Source: Bacteroidaceae bacterium (GTDB taxonomy: Bacteria > Bacteroidota > Bacteroidia > Bacteroidales > Bacteroidaceae). Taken from it: a stretch of 60,874 nt of DNA. The stretch lies in the NCBI GenBank assembly GCA_017451645.1, contig JAFTNZ010000015.1, positions 1-60,874 on the forward strand. Reading direction: 5' to 3'. The notes under the pieces were generated by a model. It did not search any database, had not been told where the DNA came from, and was given only the letters and a program-made list of their open reading frames with translations. Shown piece after piece: positions 27,247 through 36,932 of the stretch (positions are counted from its first letter, which is position 1; each line of letters opens with the position of its first letter). The position numbers and the translations under genes were made by a program.

Positions 27247-28191
27247 TCATATTTTGTCGATGATTGTCCGGAAGTATTCAATCATGTGTCCCAATCCTTC
27301 ATCCAACTGGACCTTGGGTTCCCATCCGAGCATTTTTTTTGCCAACGTAATATCCGGTTTTCGTTGACGCGGATCGTCATGCGGTAGGGGCTCATATATG
27401 ATTTTTGACTTTGAACCTGTCAGTTTGACGACTTTCTCTGCCAATTCGAGCATGGTGAACTCACCAGGATTGCCAATATTGATGGGGCCAATGAAGTGAT
27501 CAGGTGTATTTTCCATCATCCTCACCATACCCTCTACCAAATCGTCCACATATTGGAAACTGCGTGTCTGGTGCCCGTCGCCATAAATGGTCAGTTCTTT
27601 TTCCTTCAATGCTTGCACCACGAAGTTCGACACTACCCTTCCGTCATGTGCCAGCATCCGGGGACCATATGTGTTGAATATGCGGATGATTTTTACCCGT
27701 ACTCCATGCCGGCGGTGATAGTCCATAAAGAGCGTCTCAGCACAACGCTTCCCTTCATCGTAGCACGAGCGGATGCCTACAGGATTGACATTTCCCCAAT
27801 ACTCTTCGGGTTGCGGATGTATGGCGGGGTCTCCATATACTTCGCTGGTTGAAGCCTGTAAAATCTTTGCATTGGTGCGTTTGGCCAGACCGAGCATATT
27901 AAGAGAACCCACAACTGCAGTTTTGGTCGTCTGTATGGGGTCATGCTGATAGTGTATGGGAGAAGCCGGACATGCAAGATTGTAAATTTCATCTACCTCA
28001 GCCCAATAAGGATTGACGATGTCATGACGAACCAATTCAAAGTTGGGCTTTCCTATCAAATGCCACACATTCTCTTTACTTCCTGTATAGTAGTTGTCCA
28101 AACAAATGACATCGTGTCCATCGTTTACCAACCGTGTGCACAGATGCGAGCCTATGAATCCAGCTCCACCACTGACTAAGATTCTTTTCAT
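27247..28191 (-). CDS. UDP-glucuronic acid decarboxylase (UDP-xylose synthase type)
   Basis: This 314-residue extended SDR enzyme converts UDP-glucuronate to UDP-xylose. It has the NAD motif GGAGFIGS (8-15), [10 protein letters not shown] (113-122) and the catalytic Tyr144/Lys148 in CYDEGK. The [15 protein letters not shown] segment and [11 protein letters not shown] are hallmarks of the UXS subfamily rather than of epimerases. It would supply a nucleotide pentose for surface glycans, though it lies 19 kb from the glycosyltransferase operon. A -7 box is at 28247-28254. Confidence 0.93.
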   Translation of the reverse strand: MKRILVSGGAGFIGSHLCTRLVNDGHDVICLDNYYTGSKENVWHLIGKPNFELVRHDIVNPYWAEVDEIYNLACPASPIHYQHDPIQTTKTAVVGSLNMLGLAKRTNAKILQASTSEVYGDPAIHPQPEEYWGNVNPVGIRSCYDEGKRCAETLFMDYHRRHGVRVKIIRIFNTYGPRMLAHDGRVVSNFVVQALKEKELTIYGDGHQTRSFQYVDDLVEGMVRMMENTPDHFIGPINIGNPGEFTMLELAEKVVKLTGSKSKIIYEPLPHDDPRQRKPDITLAKKMLGWEPKVQLDEGLGHMIEYFRTIIDKI

Positions 28192-28246
28192 CCTGATTCT
28201 TTTCTATAACAATTGGTTTATGGTGTTTTCACAATTAATTTAGGAG

Positions 28247-28304
28247 CAAAAGTAGATATTGTTTTTCATTTTTGCAACTTTTTGGTGAGAAATGTTTAAA
28301 TTTG
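28247..28304. promoter_or_regulatory. Divergent promoters for the decarboxylase gene and thiD
   Basis: The minus strand has TACTTTTG (complement of 28247-28254) for the decarboxylase. The plus strand has TAAATTTG at 28297-28304 for thiD. The two -7 boxes are 42 bp apart. Confidence 0.55.
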
Positions 28305-28336
28305 CTGTCAGAAAGTTGAAATAAAACAAAAGATAT

Positions 28337-29176
28337 ATGGAAGGAGTCAATCAAATCTACAAATATCCTGTAGTCTTGAGCATTGCTGGTTCTGATTGTA
28401 GCGGGGGAGCTGGAGTTCAAGCTGACACGAAAGCCATATCGGCTTTGGGAGGATATGCCGCAACAGCTATCACGGCTATTACTGTACAAAATACTTGTGG
28501 GGTTAGCGCTATTTGGCCTGTACCATCGGATTTGGTGGAGGGGCAGATACGCGCCGTAATGAATGACCTGCATCCTGTAGTGGTCAAAATTGGCATGGTG
28601 GTTGATGTGGACATTGCTCGTACTGTAGCACATTGCTTGCGCGGCTATACGGGAATTGTAGTGTATGACCCCGTGATGGTGTCAACCAGCGGACACACAC
28701 TTCTTGAAGAGAATGCTATCAATATTATCAAAGAAGAACTGTTCCCTTTATGTACTCTCATAACTCCTAATTTGCCTGAAGCTCAGGTGTTAACAGGCAG
28801 GCACATTGATTCTCTGTCGGATATGTATCGAGCAATGGAAGACTTGCGTCGATGGGGGGATTATGCGGTGTTACTGAAAGGTGGGCATATAAGAGGTGGC
28901 GAAATGTTGACAGATCTTCTGCTGATGCCGGAAATGAAAGAGGCGGTTGCATTTGAAACTCCCCGTATAGATTCTCAGAATACGCATGGGACAGGGTGCA
29001 CCCTTTCATCCGCAATAGCTGCCTTATGTGCGCAAGGCATGCCACTTACTGAAGCTGTCTTTTCTGCTAAGAACTATGTATTTGAATGTATTCGCCAAGG
29101 AGCTGACGTAATCATCGGTGAAGGCCATGGACCACTCAACCACTTTTGGGAACCGAAAAAAATGAAAAAATATTGA
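28337..29176 (+). CDS. thiD: Hydroxymethylpyrimidine/phosphomethylpyrimidine kinase
   Basis: This 279-residue ribokinase-fold enzyme phosphorylates HMP and HMP-P in thiamin synthesis. It has SIAGSDCSGGAGVQADTK near residues 14-31, GGYAATAITA, and the anion-hole motif THGTGCTLSSAIAA (about 217-230) with the catalytic Cys. Length is standard. It has its own promoter and no other thiamin gene is nearby. No TPP riboswitch can be seen in the short leader. Confidence 0.95.
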   Translation: MEGVNQIYKYPVVLSIAGSDCSGGAGVQADTKAISALGGYAATAITAITVQNTCGVSAIWPVPSDLVEGQIRAVMNDLHPVVVKIGMVVDVDIARTVAHCLRGYTGIVVYDPVMVSTSGHTLLEENAINIIKEELFPLCTLITPNLPEAQVLTGRHIDSLSDMYRAMEDLRRWGDYAVLLKGGHIRGGEMLTDLLLMPEMKEAVAFETPRIDSQNTHGTGCTLSSAIAALCAQGMPLTEAVFSAKNYVFECIRQGADVIIGEGHGPLNHFWEPKKMKKY

Positions 29177-29226
29177 AGGTGTATCATAATGCAATCATAC
29201 CAATGGATTGAATCATGTACACCTTC
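29174..29226 (+). terminator. Possible terminator between convergent thiD and nagB
   Basis: A 9-bp stem (GAAGGTGTA with TACACCTTC) with a loop of about 30 nt follows the thiD stop. The T-tract is poor, so this is a weak call. Confidence 0.35.
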
Positions 29227-29248
29227 TATACTTTATATGTATTATAAT

Positions 29249-30058
29249 TTACAAATATTTATCAACCAAGCCTTCTAATTTTTCTTTGTCCTTGAAGTAT
29301 TTATATGTGCCCACTTTGATTTCATCACAAGCCGGTTCATCACAAACAATAATTCCGTGTGGGTGCATCTGCAGGGCGCTCACCGTCCACATATGGTTGA
29401 TGCTTTCTTCTATGGCATGTTTCAAAGCACGTGCTTTCTTGTGTCCGTTACATAACACTAAGACCTCACGTGCGGACATCACGGTGCCGACTCCTACTGT
29501 CAATGCTTGACGGGGCACTTGTGATATGTCACCATCAAAAAAACGGCTGTTAGCAAGAATGGTGTCTGTTGTCAACGTCTTGATTCGTGTTTTTGATGAA
29601 AGCGATGAGCCGGGTTCGTTGAAGGCTATATGGCCATCAGGGCCAATTCCCCCGAGAAAAAGGTCTATTCCTCCTAAATCGGAAATCAAACGTTCATATT
29701 TGTCACACTCTTCCATCAAATCAGGAGCATTTCCATTGAGGATATGTACATTTTCTCGTTTGATATTGATGTGGTTGAAGAAATTCTTCCACATGAATGA
29801 ATGGTAACTTTCGGGATGATCTTCTGCCAAACCTACATATTCATCCATATTGAAAGTCACAACATGTTCAAAAGAAACTTTTCCCTCGCGGTTCATACGG
29901 ATAAGTTCGTTGTACATACCCAACGGAGAAGAACCGGTAGGGCAACCTAATATGAAAGGATTCTCTGAAGTCGGATGCTTTTGGTTGATTTTTTCCACCA
30001 CATAATTGGCAGCCCATCGTGAAATCAGTGTATAATCATCAAGTATAATAACCCGCAT
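29249..30058 (-). CDS. nagB: Glucosamine-6-phosphate deaminase
   Basis: This 269-residue enzyme converts glucosamine-6-phosphate to fructose-6-phosphate and ammonia. Visible are GCPTGSSPLGMY near residue 38, TFNMDEYVGL near 68 with the catalytic Asp, and GGIGPDGHIAFNEP (about 135-148) with the ring-opening His. Length is as in E. coli NagB. A -7 box TACTTTTG (complement of 30089-30096) with TTG 20 bp upstream gives the promoter. No nagA is adjacent. Confidence 0.97.
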   Translation of the reverse strand: MRVIILDDYTLISRWAANYVVEKINQKHPTSENPFILGCPTGSSPLGMYNELIRMNREGKVSFEHVVTFNMDEYVGLAEDHPESYHSFMWKNFFNHINIKRENVHILNGNAPDLMEECDKYERLISDLGGIDLFLGGIGPDGHIAFNEPGSSLSSKTRIKTLTTDTILANSRFFDGDISQVPRQALTVGVGTVMSAREVLVLCNGHKKARALKHAIEESINHMWTVSALQMHPHGIIVCDEPACDEIKVGTYKYFKDKEKLEGLVDKYL

Positions 30059-30088
30059 ATTTTCTCTTCAATTTTAGAAATTCGAGTG

Positions 30089-30096
30089 CAAAAGTA
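30089..30096 (-). promoter_or_regulatory. nagB promoter -7 box
   Basis: The minus strand reads TACTTTTG, 31 bp upstream of the nagB ATG, with a TTG about 20 bp further up. Confidence 0.6.
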
Positions 30097-30143
30097 ATCA
30101 AATCTTCATATATTGACAAGAAAATATCCTATTTTTGAAAACT

Positions 30144-30267
30144 TTTTTCCCCTAACGGGTGTTTCTGAAGAGTGTTTTTCATAGTAATAGATTTTAGATC
30201 TTTTGGGGAAGCTCGCTTGTGACAAGCCACCAACCCCCTTTCAGGCAGAAGCGTCTGCCTGTTTTTT
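30144..30267 (+). ncRNA. Candidate small RNA divergent from nagB
   Basis: A plus-strand -7 box TATTTTTG (30130-30137) would start a transcript near 30144. It would end at a perfect 8-bp hairpin (CAGGCAGA, loop AGCG, TCTGCCTG, 30242-30261) with six T, about 124 nt later. No ORF fits inside, and no rightward gene exists that this terminator could serve. An internal GCTTGTGACAAGC palindrome adds structure. The -33 element is weak: TTGACA lies only 14 bp from the -7 box. Confidence 0.4.
30242..30267 (+). terminator. Strong orphan rightward terminator
   Basis: Perfect 8-bp stem, AGCG loop and T6. The flanking genes are both leftward, so it must end a non-coding transcript or act otherwise. Confidence 0.75.
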
Positions 30268-30305
30268 CAAATTGCTAACATTGTAGTGAGAGAGGAAAGT
30301 TCCGT

Positions 30306-32198
30306 TTATCCCTCTATTTCTCCTAATTCGAACCAACGTGTTGTCTTTTGGTCAAGTTCTTCGGTAAGCAGAGGCAAGCGTTTTGACTTTTCTGTCAGTT
30401 CTTCTACCGAAAGAGTGCCGCTACAGAGAGCCTTCTCGATGACGCTTTTTTCTGCTTCGAGAGTGGCTATTTCTTGTTCGAGTTGTTCGTATTCACGTCG
30501 TTCTTTGAAAGTCATTCGTTTGCGTTCGGTTGGAGGAACTTTCTGTTTTACAGGTGGATTTTCCTGACTTTTGTGATGGACGACGTCATGTTCTTGTTGT
30601 TTGCGTTCTTCTTTCCACTCGCGATAACGGCTATAGTTGCCTGGAAAGTCGCGTATATCACCCTGTCCTCGGAAAATGAGAAGATGGTCAACCACCTTAT
30701 CCATAAAGTAGCGGTCGTGGCTGACCACAATGACACATCCTTTGAAGTTTCGGAGGTATTCTTCGAGAATTTGCAGGGTGATAATGTCCAAATCGTTGGT
30801 TGGCTCATCGAGTACCAAGAAGTTGGGATTGCGCATCAACACCGTACATAAATAAAGTCTTCGTCGCTCACCGCCACTGAGTTTCTCTACATAATCGTAT
30901 TGCTTCTCTGGGGAAAATAGAAAGTGTTGGAGCATTTGTGAGGCCGTGAGTCTGTTCCCGTCACCCAAGTCAATGACTTCCGCAATGTTTCGTACCACAT
31001 CTATTACCTTCTTGTCCGTTGTGAATTCTGATTCACCAATGCGGATACCTTCTTGAGAATAATATCCGAAGCGGATAGTCTCGCCTATGTCAAGTGTACC
31101 AGAATCAGGAGCGACCAATCCCATAAGCAGTTTGATAAAAGTAGATTTTCCTGTACCGTTTTCTCCCACAATACCCATTTTTTCGTAGCGTGAAAATGTA
31201 TAGGAGAAATTATCCAGGATAATGCGGTCACCGAATTTCTTGCAGAGATTTTCTGCCTCGAAAATTTTTGACCCGATATAGGATGCTTTCGTTTTCAGAA
31301 CGACATTTGCTTCAGCGATACGGTGTTTGGCCACTTTTTCCAATTCATAAAATGCTTCTTCACGATAGCGGGCTTTATGTCCGCGCGCTTGTGGCTGGCG
31401 GCGCATCCACTCCAATTCTTTGCGGTAGAGATTGGTTGCACGCGTTATCTCTGCATTGGCCGTTTCTATGCGTTCTTGGCGCTTTTCGAGGTAGTAACTA
31501 TAGTTTCCTCGATAAACATAGGTCTGCTGGTTGTCTATTTCTATGATTTCCGAACACACACGGTCTAAAAAATAACGGTCGTGTGTTACCATTAACAATG
31601 TGATATTGCTTCGGCGGAGATACTCCTCCAACCATTCGATCGTTTCAAGGTCAAGGTGATTGGTCGGCTCGTCGAGAAAAAGTATGTCTGGTTGCGTTAT
31701 GAGCACGTTGGCTAATGCTACACGTTTTATTTGTCCGCCTGACAATTCGCCAATTGGCTGATTGAAATCACAGACTTTCAGTTGTGAGAGTATCTGTTTG
31801 ACTTTATTCTCATAATCCCATGCATTCTCTTGATCCATTCGCGTAAGTAGTTCTTCCAATTTGGGGTTATCAGGAGTAGCTATGCAACACTCATATTCTT
31901 TGATGAGTTGGGTGATGGGACTTGCATGATAAAAGCACGCTTCGATGACGGAAAGTTCTGATGGATAAACAGGTACCTGTTTGAGGTATCCTACGCGAGT
32001 ATCCCTACGGAAGGTGATTTGTCCTTCATCATAGTCCTCGTGTCCTGCCAAAATCTTTAGCAGTGTTGTTTTCCCTGTACCATTTTTTGCTATCAGACCT
32101 ACTCGTTGTCCTTCTGTCAATCCAAAGGAAATACGATGAAAGAGCAGATGGCTACCGAATGATTTGGTGAGTTCTTCTACTTGAAGTATAGGATTCAT
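30306..32198 (-). CDS. ABC-F family ATPase, Uup-like
   Basis: This 630-residue protein has two ABC domains joined by a long charged linker and no membrane segment. Walker A motifs are AKNGTGKTT (about 38-46) and GENGTGKST (about 343-351); signatures LSGGQIKR and LSGGERRR; Walker B LFLDEPTNHLD and LVLDEPTNDLD. The C-terminal 90 residues form a predicted coiled coil (KERREYEQLEQEIATLEAEK), which marks the Uup branch. ABC-F proteins act on the ribosomal E site or on DNA structures. It lies 79 bp downstream of the DUF3805 gene. Confidence 0.9.
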   Translation of the reverse strand: MNPILQVEELTKSFGSHLLFHRISFGLTEGQRVGLIAKNGTGKTTLLKILAGHEDYDEGQITFRRDTRVGYLKQVPVYPSELSVIEACFYHASPITQLIKEYECCIATPDNPKLEELLTRMDQENAWDYENKVKQILSQLKVCDFNQPIGELSGGQIKRVALANVLITQPDILFLDEPTNHLDLETIEWLEEYLRRSNITLLMVTHDRYFLDRVCSEIIEIDNQQTYVYRGNYSYYLEKRQERIETANAEITRATNLYRKELEWMRRQPQARGHKARYREEAFYELEKVAKHRIAEANVVLKTKASYIGSKIFEAENLCKKFGDRIILDNFSYTFSRYEKMGIVGENGTGKSTFIKLLMGLVAPDSGTLDIGETIRFGYYSQEGIRIGESEFTTDKKVIDVVRNIAEVIDLGDGNRLTASQMLQHFLFSPEKQYDYVEKLSGGERRRLYLCTVLMRNPNFLVLDEPTNDLDIITLQILEEYLRNFKGCVIVVSHDRYFMDKVVDHLLIFRGQGDIRDFPGNYSRYREWKEERKQQEHDVVHHKSQENPPVKQKVPPTERKRMTFKERREYEQLEQEIATLEAEKSVIEKALCSGTLSVEELTEKSKRLPLLTEELDQKTTRWFELGEIEG

Positions 32199-32277
32199 AT
32201 ATGACTATAATTCGAGTGTGTTGTATTTAAATCAATGATTTGACGGTGTGGGTGAGATATGTGTATTAGACATTCTA

Positions 32278-33099
32278 TCACTGTTCCCTTAGCTTTTCGT
32301 AAATGTCTTTCAACTTTTTCTCTTTACATGAACGGACAAGAGCGACGGGATCTACAATGTGCTTTCTTGATTCATTGAGTTGAAGAGTTGAAGAAGCGGT
32401 ATAGAGCAATGCTGGGTATTCGCGTGTCTTGTCGATGACTGTCACCCACTCTACTCCATCAATGTCATCTACCAAAAAACAACCGAGTACAAGACCTGTT
32501 ACTTCGAAATCTTTTACCGTTTTTACTCCTTTATCCGCCAATTTTTGTAAAAGTTCGATGCTGGTTTCTATTGTGGATGAAGAAAAGTCGCGTTTCAGTT
32601 CTTGCTTTACGGTCTTGAGAGCACATTCATAAGCTTCGTTGATGAGTGCCACCTCCATCAGGCGCACGGGGATGATTTCATGCAGACACGGCTTCTTCGG
32701 GTTCAATATTTGTAAAGTAGATAGCAATGCTTCGGCTTCTTCTAATTTACCTTTTTCGTCCATTGTGAAGGAACAATAGACAACCATATTGCGTTCGCCT
32801 GTTACCCAAAAATGTGAAGTATAGTGCCTACCCTCCTCTTCAAAAGACTCAAAACTATAGATAAAATGCCGATTGTTTATCGTCACCTTGCGTGCATTAG
32901 CGTATTGGCATAACTCATCATGCATTGCTTCCTCTGCAAAATGTGGTGAAGCGTCGAGAGCGGCAGAAATGCGAAAATTACCGCTCCACACATCGGGGTT
33001 ATAAAAGAGAAATCCGTTTTCCTCTGAATCTTGAAATTCATGCCAATTTTCCGGGTAGCTGAATGCAAACCACGAACCTGGAGAAATGTATTTTTTCAT
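32278..33099 (-). CDS. DUF3805-family protein
   Basis: The 273-residue product begins MKKYISPGSWFAFSYPENWHEF, the typical start of the Bacteroidetes DUF3805 family. I chose this ATG rather than the one 57 bp upstream because the conserved region begins there and the extra residues are low-complexity. No signal peptide or catalytic motif is evident. It is probably co-transcribed with the downstream ABC-F gene. Function unknown. Confidence 0.75.
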   Translation of the reverse strand: MKKYISPGSWFAFSYPENWHEFQDSEENGFLFYNPDVWSGNFRISAALDASPHFAEEAMHDELCQYANARKVTINNRHFIYSFESFEEEGRHYTSHFWVTGERNMVVYCSFTMDEKGKLEEAEALLSTLQILNPKKPCLHEIIPVRLMEVALINEAYECALKTVKQELKRDFSSSTIETSIELLQKLADKGVKTVKDFEVTGLVLGCFLVDDIDGVEWVTVIDKTREYPALLYTASSTLQLNESRKHIVDPVALVRSCKEKKLKDIYEKLREQ

Positions 33100-33320
33100 A
33101 AAAAACAATCTGATGAAATATTTTAAGAATGCGAAAATACAATTCTTTTTTCGCATTCATAACCAAAAGTGAATTAAAAAAACGTAATCAGTGTATTTTT
33201 AAATTTGCGTTTACATGTCAGAGAACAGAAAAATCCTACATAGGCATCTGTTTTTTTGTTGCTTTCCACAAAATAAGTGAATTCTTTGTTTTCACTGACC
33301 CGTAATTGATTTTTTTTATA

Positions 33321-33460
33321 TACATTTGCACCGTTAAAGCAGAAATGTGGTACAACACATCTGTTACATAGTTCCAAGTGGGGCATCTATCGGATGTGGT
33401 TCATACTCTGAATATAAAGTATTTGATATTACTAATTTATTAACAGTAAAGACTATAGAC
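33321..33460 (+). promoter_or_regulatory. fucO promoter and 126-nt leader
   Basis: TACATTTG at 33321-33328 implies a start near 33335 and a long leader up to the ATG at 33461. I recognise no known riboswitch in it. The rest of the gap (33100-33320) holds a weak minus-strand -7-like box TATTTTCG (complement of 33132-33139) for the DUF3805 gene and nothing else that I can see. Confidence 0.55.
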
Positions 33461-34615
33461 ATGATTAACAGATTTGTATTGAATGAAGTGTCATACTTCG
33501 GCCCGGGTGCACGAGAGGTGTTGCCCCAGGAAATTAAAAGATTAGGATTGAATAAGGCTTTTGTTGCCACGGACAAAGATTTGTTGAAATTTGGTGTTGC
33601 AGACAAAGTATTGAAGGTACTGGAAAACGCAAATATCCCCTATGTCGTATTCAGTGACATCAAACCAAATCCCACAGTAAGCAATGTGAATGCTGGGGTG
33701 AAGGCTTTTGCTGAATCTGGAGCGGACTTTATTCTTGCAATAGGAGGCGGTTCGTCAATCGATACCTCTAAAGCTATAGGTATTATTACCAACAACCCTG
33801 AGTTTGCAGATGTAGTGTCTTTGGAAGGTGTGGCTCCTACGAAGAAGAAATCGGTACCCATTATAGCTTTGCCCACTACAGCTGGTACGGCGGCTGAGGT
33901 GACTATAAATTATGTGATTACCGATGAAGTGAACGAAAAGAAAATGGTGTGTGTGGATCCTAACGATATTCCTGCTATCGCTATCGTGGATGCCGAATTG
34001 ATGTACACTCTTCCCAAAAGTTTGACCGCATCGACGGGTCTTGATGCCTTGACACATGCTATTGAAGGACTGATTACCAAGGGAGCTTGGGAGATGAGTG
34101 ACATGTTTGAAATCAAAGCAATCGAAATGATTGCACGTTATTTGGAGACTGCCGTTAACGAACCGAATAATGCAGAAGCAAGAAATGGTATGGCCGTGGC
34201 TCAGTATATAGCCGGTATGGCATTCTCTAACGTTGGTTTGGGTGTAGTACACGGTATGGCTCATCCGCTCGGAGCTATTTTCGATATACCTCATGGTGTA
34301 GCCAATGCTTTATTGCTCCCCACCATCATGGAGTTCAATGCACCTGCTGCACTTGATAAATATGTTGACATTGCCAAAGCTATGAAGGTATATAAGGAGG
34401 GTATGACCCGCGAAGATGCAGCTCAAGCCGCTTGTGATGCCGTGCGTCAGTTATCTGTCCGAGTGGGAATTCCTCAACATCTGTCGGAAATAGGAATCAA
34501 GGAAAGCGATCTTCCGAAATTGGCAAAGTCAGCTTTTGCTGATGTCTGCACACCTGGAAACCCTCGTGAAGTGACAGAAGAAATTATTCTCGAACTTTAC
34601 AAGCAAGTACTGTAA
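33461..34615 (+). CDS. fucO: Lactaldehyde reductase / iron-dependent alcohol dehydrogenase
   Basis: This 384-residue group III (iron) alcohol dehydrogenase reduces L-lactaldehyde to 1,2-propanediol, the last step of fucose or rhamnose fermentation. It has GGGSSIDTSKA near residue 96, TTAGTAAEVT near 138, and the metal site in GLDALTHAIEG (Asp, His), VHGMAHPLGA and FDIPHGVANAL. Length matches FucO. I start at the ATG on 33461 because the upstream part of the frame overlaps the promoter. It is monocistronic with a terminator at 34651. No fucose catabolism genes are adjacent. Confidence 0.92.
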   Translation: MINRFVLNEVSYFGPGAREVLPQEIKRLGLNKAFVATDKDLLKFGVADKVLKVLENANIPYVVFSDIKPNPTVSNVNAGVKAFAESGADFILAIGGGSSIDTSKAIGIITNNPEFADVVSLEGVAPTKKKSVPIIALPTTAGTAAEVTINYVITDEVNEKKMVCVDPNDIPAIAIVDAELMYTLPKSLTASTGLDALTHAIEGLITKGAWEMSDMFEIKAIEMIARYLETAVNEPNNAEARNGMAVAQYIAGMAFSNVGLGVVHGMAHPLGAIFDIPHGVANALLLPTIMEFNAPAALDKYVDIAKAMKVYKEGMTREDAAQAACDAVRQLSVRVGIPQHLSEIGIKESDLPKLAKSAFADVCTPGNPREVTEEIILELYKQVL

Positions 34616-34650
34616 TATAAGAAAGAACTATCAGAACATTAGTAAATTTT

Positions 34651-34690
34651 GAAGGTATGTCTCCATGAAAAGATATACCTTCATCTTTTT
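34651..34690 (+). terminator. Terminator of fucO
   Basis: An 11-bp stem (GAAGGTATGTC with GATATACCTTC, one G-T pair) is followed by ATCTTTTTA. Confidence 0.65.
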
Positions 34691-34758
34691 ATATGTGTTC
34701 TATACCATATGCATGAGTTAATTCACGTTAACTTTTCGTCTATTCAAGCGATAATGCT

Positions 34759-34766
34759 TACATTTG
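34759..34766 (+). promoter_or_regulatory. -7 box for the polyprenol-mannose synthase/pyrC operon
   Basis: TACATTTG lies 39 bp before the ATG at 34805. Confidence 0.6.
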
Positions 34767-34804
34767 CACGTTATTTTGAAAAGCGAACTATAATATAGAA
34801 AGTT

Positions 34805-35548
34805 ATGCCAACATCAGACAGTCTTGTCATCATTCCGACGTACAACGAAAAGGAAAATATAGAAAATATTGTCCGTGCCGTTTTAGGCCTTAAAAAGGAT
34901 TTTCATATATTGGTCATTGAAGACGGGTCGCCTGACGGCACTGCTGATATCGTGAAGCGTCTGCAGACGGAGGAGTTTGCAGATTGTCTCTTTATGATAG
35001 AACGAACAGGAAAGTTGGGGCTTGGTACAGCTTATATCACCGGATTCAAATGGGCAATTGCAAACGGCTATGACTATATTTTTGAGATGGATGCAGATTT
35101 TTCTCATAATCCCAATGACTTGCCGAGACTTTATGCCGCTTGTGCTGATGAGGGATTTGATGTAGCCATCGGTTCGCGCTACGTTAGCGGTGTCAATGTA
35201 GTCAATTGGCCTATGGGACGAGTGCTGATGAGTTACTTTGCATCGAAGTACGTGCGCATGATTACAGGGGTAAATATTCACGATACCACGGCTGGATTCA
35301 AGTGCTATCGTCGTCGTGTACTCGAAACCATCAATCTCGACAGTATCCGTTTCAAAGGCTATGCTTTTCAGATTGAGATGAAGTACACCGCCTATAAGTG
35401 CGGATTCAAGATAAAGGAGGTACCTGTCATTTTTATCAATCGTGAATTGGGAACCTCCAAAATGAGTGGAGGCATCTTTTCTGAGGCTGTCTTTGGAGTG
35501 ATTCGTCTCCGTTGGGATGGTTGGTTCAAAAAATACCCAAAAGCGTAA
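34805..35548 (+). CDS. Polyprenol monophosphomannose synthase-like GT2
   Basis: This 247-residue GT2 enzyme resembles dolichyl-phosphate mannose synthase, which loads mannose from GDP-mannose onto a polyprenyl phosphate. It shows VIIPTYNEKENI (8-19), VIEDGSPDGTADIV (37-50), the DxD motif MDADFSHNP (about 96-104) and DTTAGFKCYRR near 162. No C-terminal membrane helices are present, as in soluble DPM1. It begins an operon whose next gene, pyrC, starts 15 bp later. It would provide lipid-linked mannose for protein O-glycosylation or other envelope glycans. Confidence 0.92.
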   Translation: MPTSDSLVIIPTYNEKENIENIVRAVLGLKKDFHILVIEDGSPDGTADIVKRLQTEEFADCLFMIERTGKLGLGTAYITGFKWAIANGYDYIFEMDADFSHNPNDLPRLYAACADEGFDVAIGSRYVSGVNVVNWPMGRVLMSYFASKYVRMITGVNIHDTTAGFKCYRRRVLETINLDSIRFKGYAFQIEMKYTAYKCGFKIKEVPVIFINRELGTSKMSGGIFSEAVFGVIRLRWDGWFKKYPKA

Positions 35549-35563
35549 ATTATAGACACGATT

Positions 35564-36904
35564 ATGCGTACCATTATACAAAATGCAATCATTATCAATG
35601 AGGGACGTTCTTTTATCGGAAACTTGGTCATTGAGGGCGATTGTATTGCTGAAATTTGTGAAGGATGTCTGCCAAATCACATACATGGTGATAAAGTTAT
35701 TGATGCACAGGGGATGTACCTTTTGCCAGGGATTATTGATGATCATGTACATTTTCGAGATCCTGGACTCATCCACAAGGCTGATATGACGAGTGAAAGT
35801 CGTGCCGCAGCAGCTGGAGGCGTTACATCTTATATGGATATGCCTAACACTTTACCGCAAACTACGACATTGGAAACTTTAGAAGAAAAATTTGTTTCGG
35901 CGGCGAAATATAGTTTGGTCAACTATTCATTTTTTTTCGGAGTGACCAATGATAATGTTTCCCTTTTGCCGTACCTTGATTCCAGACGAGTGTGTGGTGT
36001 GAAACTTTTTATGGGTTCGAGTACGGGAAATATGTTGGTGGACAGAGATGAATCCCTCCGGCAGGTATTCGCTGGCACGGATATGCTTATCATGGCACAT
36101 TGTGAAGATCAGAACATCATTCAATCCAATACGGAGTTGGTAAAATTAATGTATGGAGACGATCCTGATGTAAGTTTCCATCCTATGGTGCGTAATGTAG
36201 AGGCATGTTATCAATCAACTAAGAAAGCTGTTTCTTTGGCCAAGGAAACGGGTGCCCGTCTCCACATCGCTCATGTTAGTACGGCGCGAGAACTCCAGTT
36301 GTTATCTTCAACTCCGCTCAACACGGACAAGCGTATTACCGCCGAGGCTTGCGTCGCACATCTCTATTTTACAGATGCCGATTATGCTCGTCTTGGTACA
36401 CGCATCAAGTGTAACCCTGCCATTAAAACGGAGGCTGATCGCAATGCCTTGCGTGTAGCACTTACTAATGGCTGTATCGATGTCATCGGTACTGACCATG
36501 CTCCTCATCTGCTTAGTGAGAAGCAGGGTGGATGTCTGAAAGCTGTTTCCGGAATGCCTATGGTGCAATTCTCTTTGGTGACAATGCTTGAACTGGTTGA
36601 TCTGGAAATACTCACTCTGGTGCAATTGGTGGAGAAGATGTGTCACGCACCAGCTACTCTATTTCGTATTGAAAAACGTGGATACCTGCGCGTTGGATAT
36701 AAGGCTGATTTAGTGTTAGTGAAGCCTCACTCACCTTGGAAAGTTTCAAAAGAAAACATATTGAGTAAATGTGGATGGAGTCCCTTAGAAGGGCATACAT
36801 TTGATTGGCAGGTAAAGTACACTTTCGTCAACGGCCAACAAGTATATGCTTGTGGTGAGGTGGACGAGAGTGTACGTGGTGAGGAATTACAGATGAGAGA
36901 ATGA
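35564..36904 (+). CDS. pyrC: Dihydroorotase
   Basis: This 446-residue amidohydrolase closes carbamoyl-aspartate to dihydroorotate in pyrimidine synthesis. It has the metal-binding HVHFRDPG near residues 61-68, AHCEDQN near 178, HIAHVST near 232 and GTDHAPH (about 306-312). KLFMGSST near 146 replaces the carboxylated-lysine segment of some classes. Length fits the larger dihydroorotase/hydantoinase class. It lies in an operon after the polyprenol-mannose synthase and before the MetH-activation-like gene. Confidence 0.95.
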   Translation: MRTIIQNAIIINEGRSFIGNLVIEGDCIAEICEGCLPNHIHGDKVIDAQGMYLLPGIIDDHVHFRDPGLIHKADMTSESRAAAAGGVTSYMDMPNTLPQTTTLETLEEKFVSAAKYSLVNYSFFFGVTNDNVSLLPYLDSRRVCGVKLFMGSSTGNMLVDRDESLRQVFAGTDMLIMAHCEDQNIIQSNTELVKLMYGDDPDVSFHPMVRNVEACYQSTKKAVSLAKETGARLHIAHVSTARELQLLSSTPLNTDKRITAEACVAHLYFTDADYARLGTRIKCNPAIKTEADRNALRVALTNGCIDVIGTDHAPHLLSEKQGGCLKAVSGMPMVQFSLVTMLELVDLEILTLVQLVEKMCHAPATLFRIEKRGYLRVGYKADLVLVKPHSPWKVSKENILSKCGWSPLEGHTFDWQVKYTFVNGQQVYACGEVDESVRGEELQMRE

Positions 36905-36932
36905 AAACAATGACAACAATGACAATTTACCT

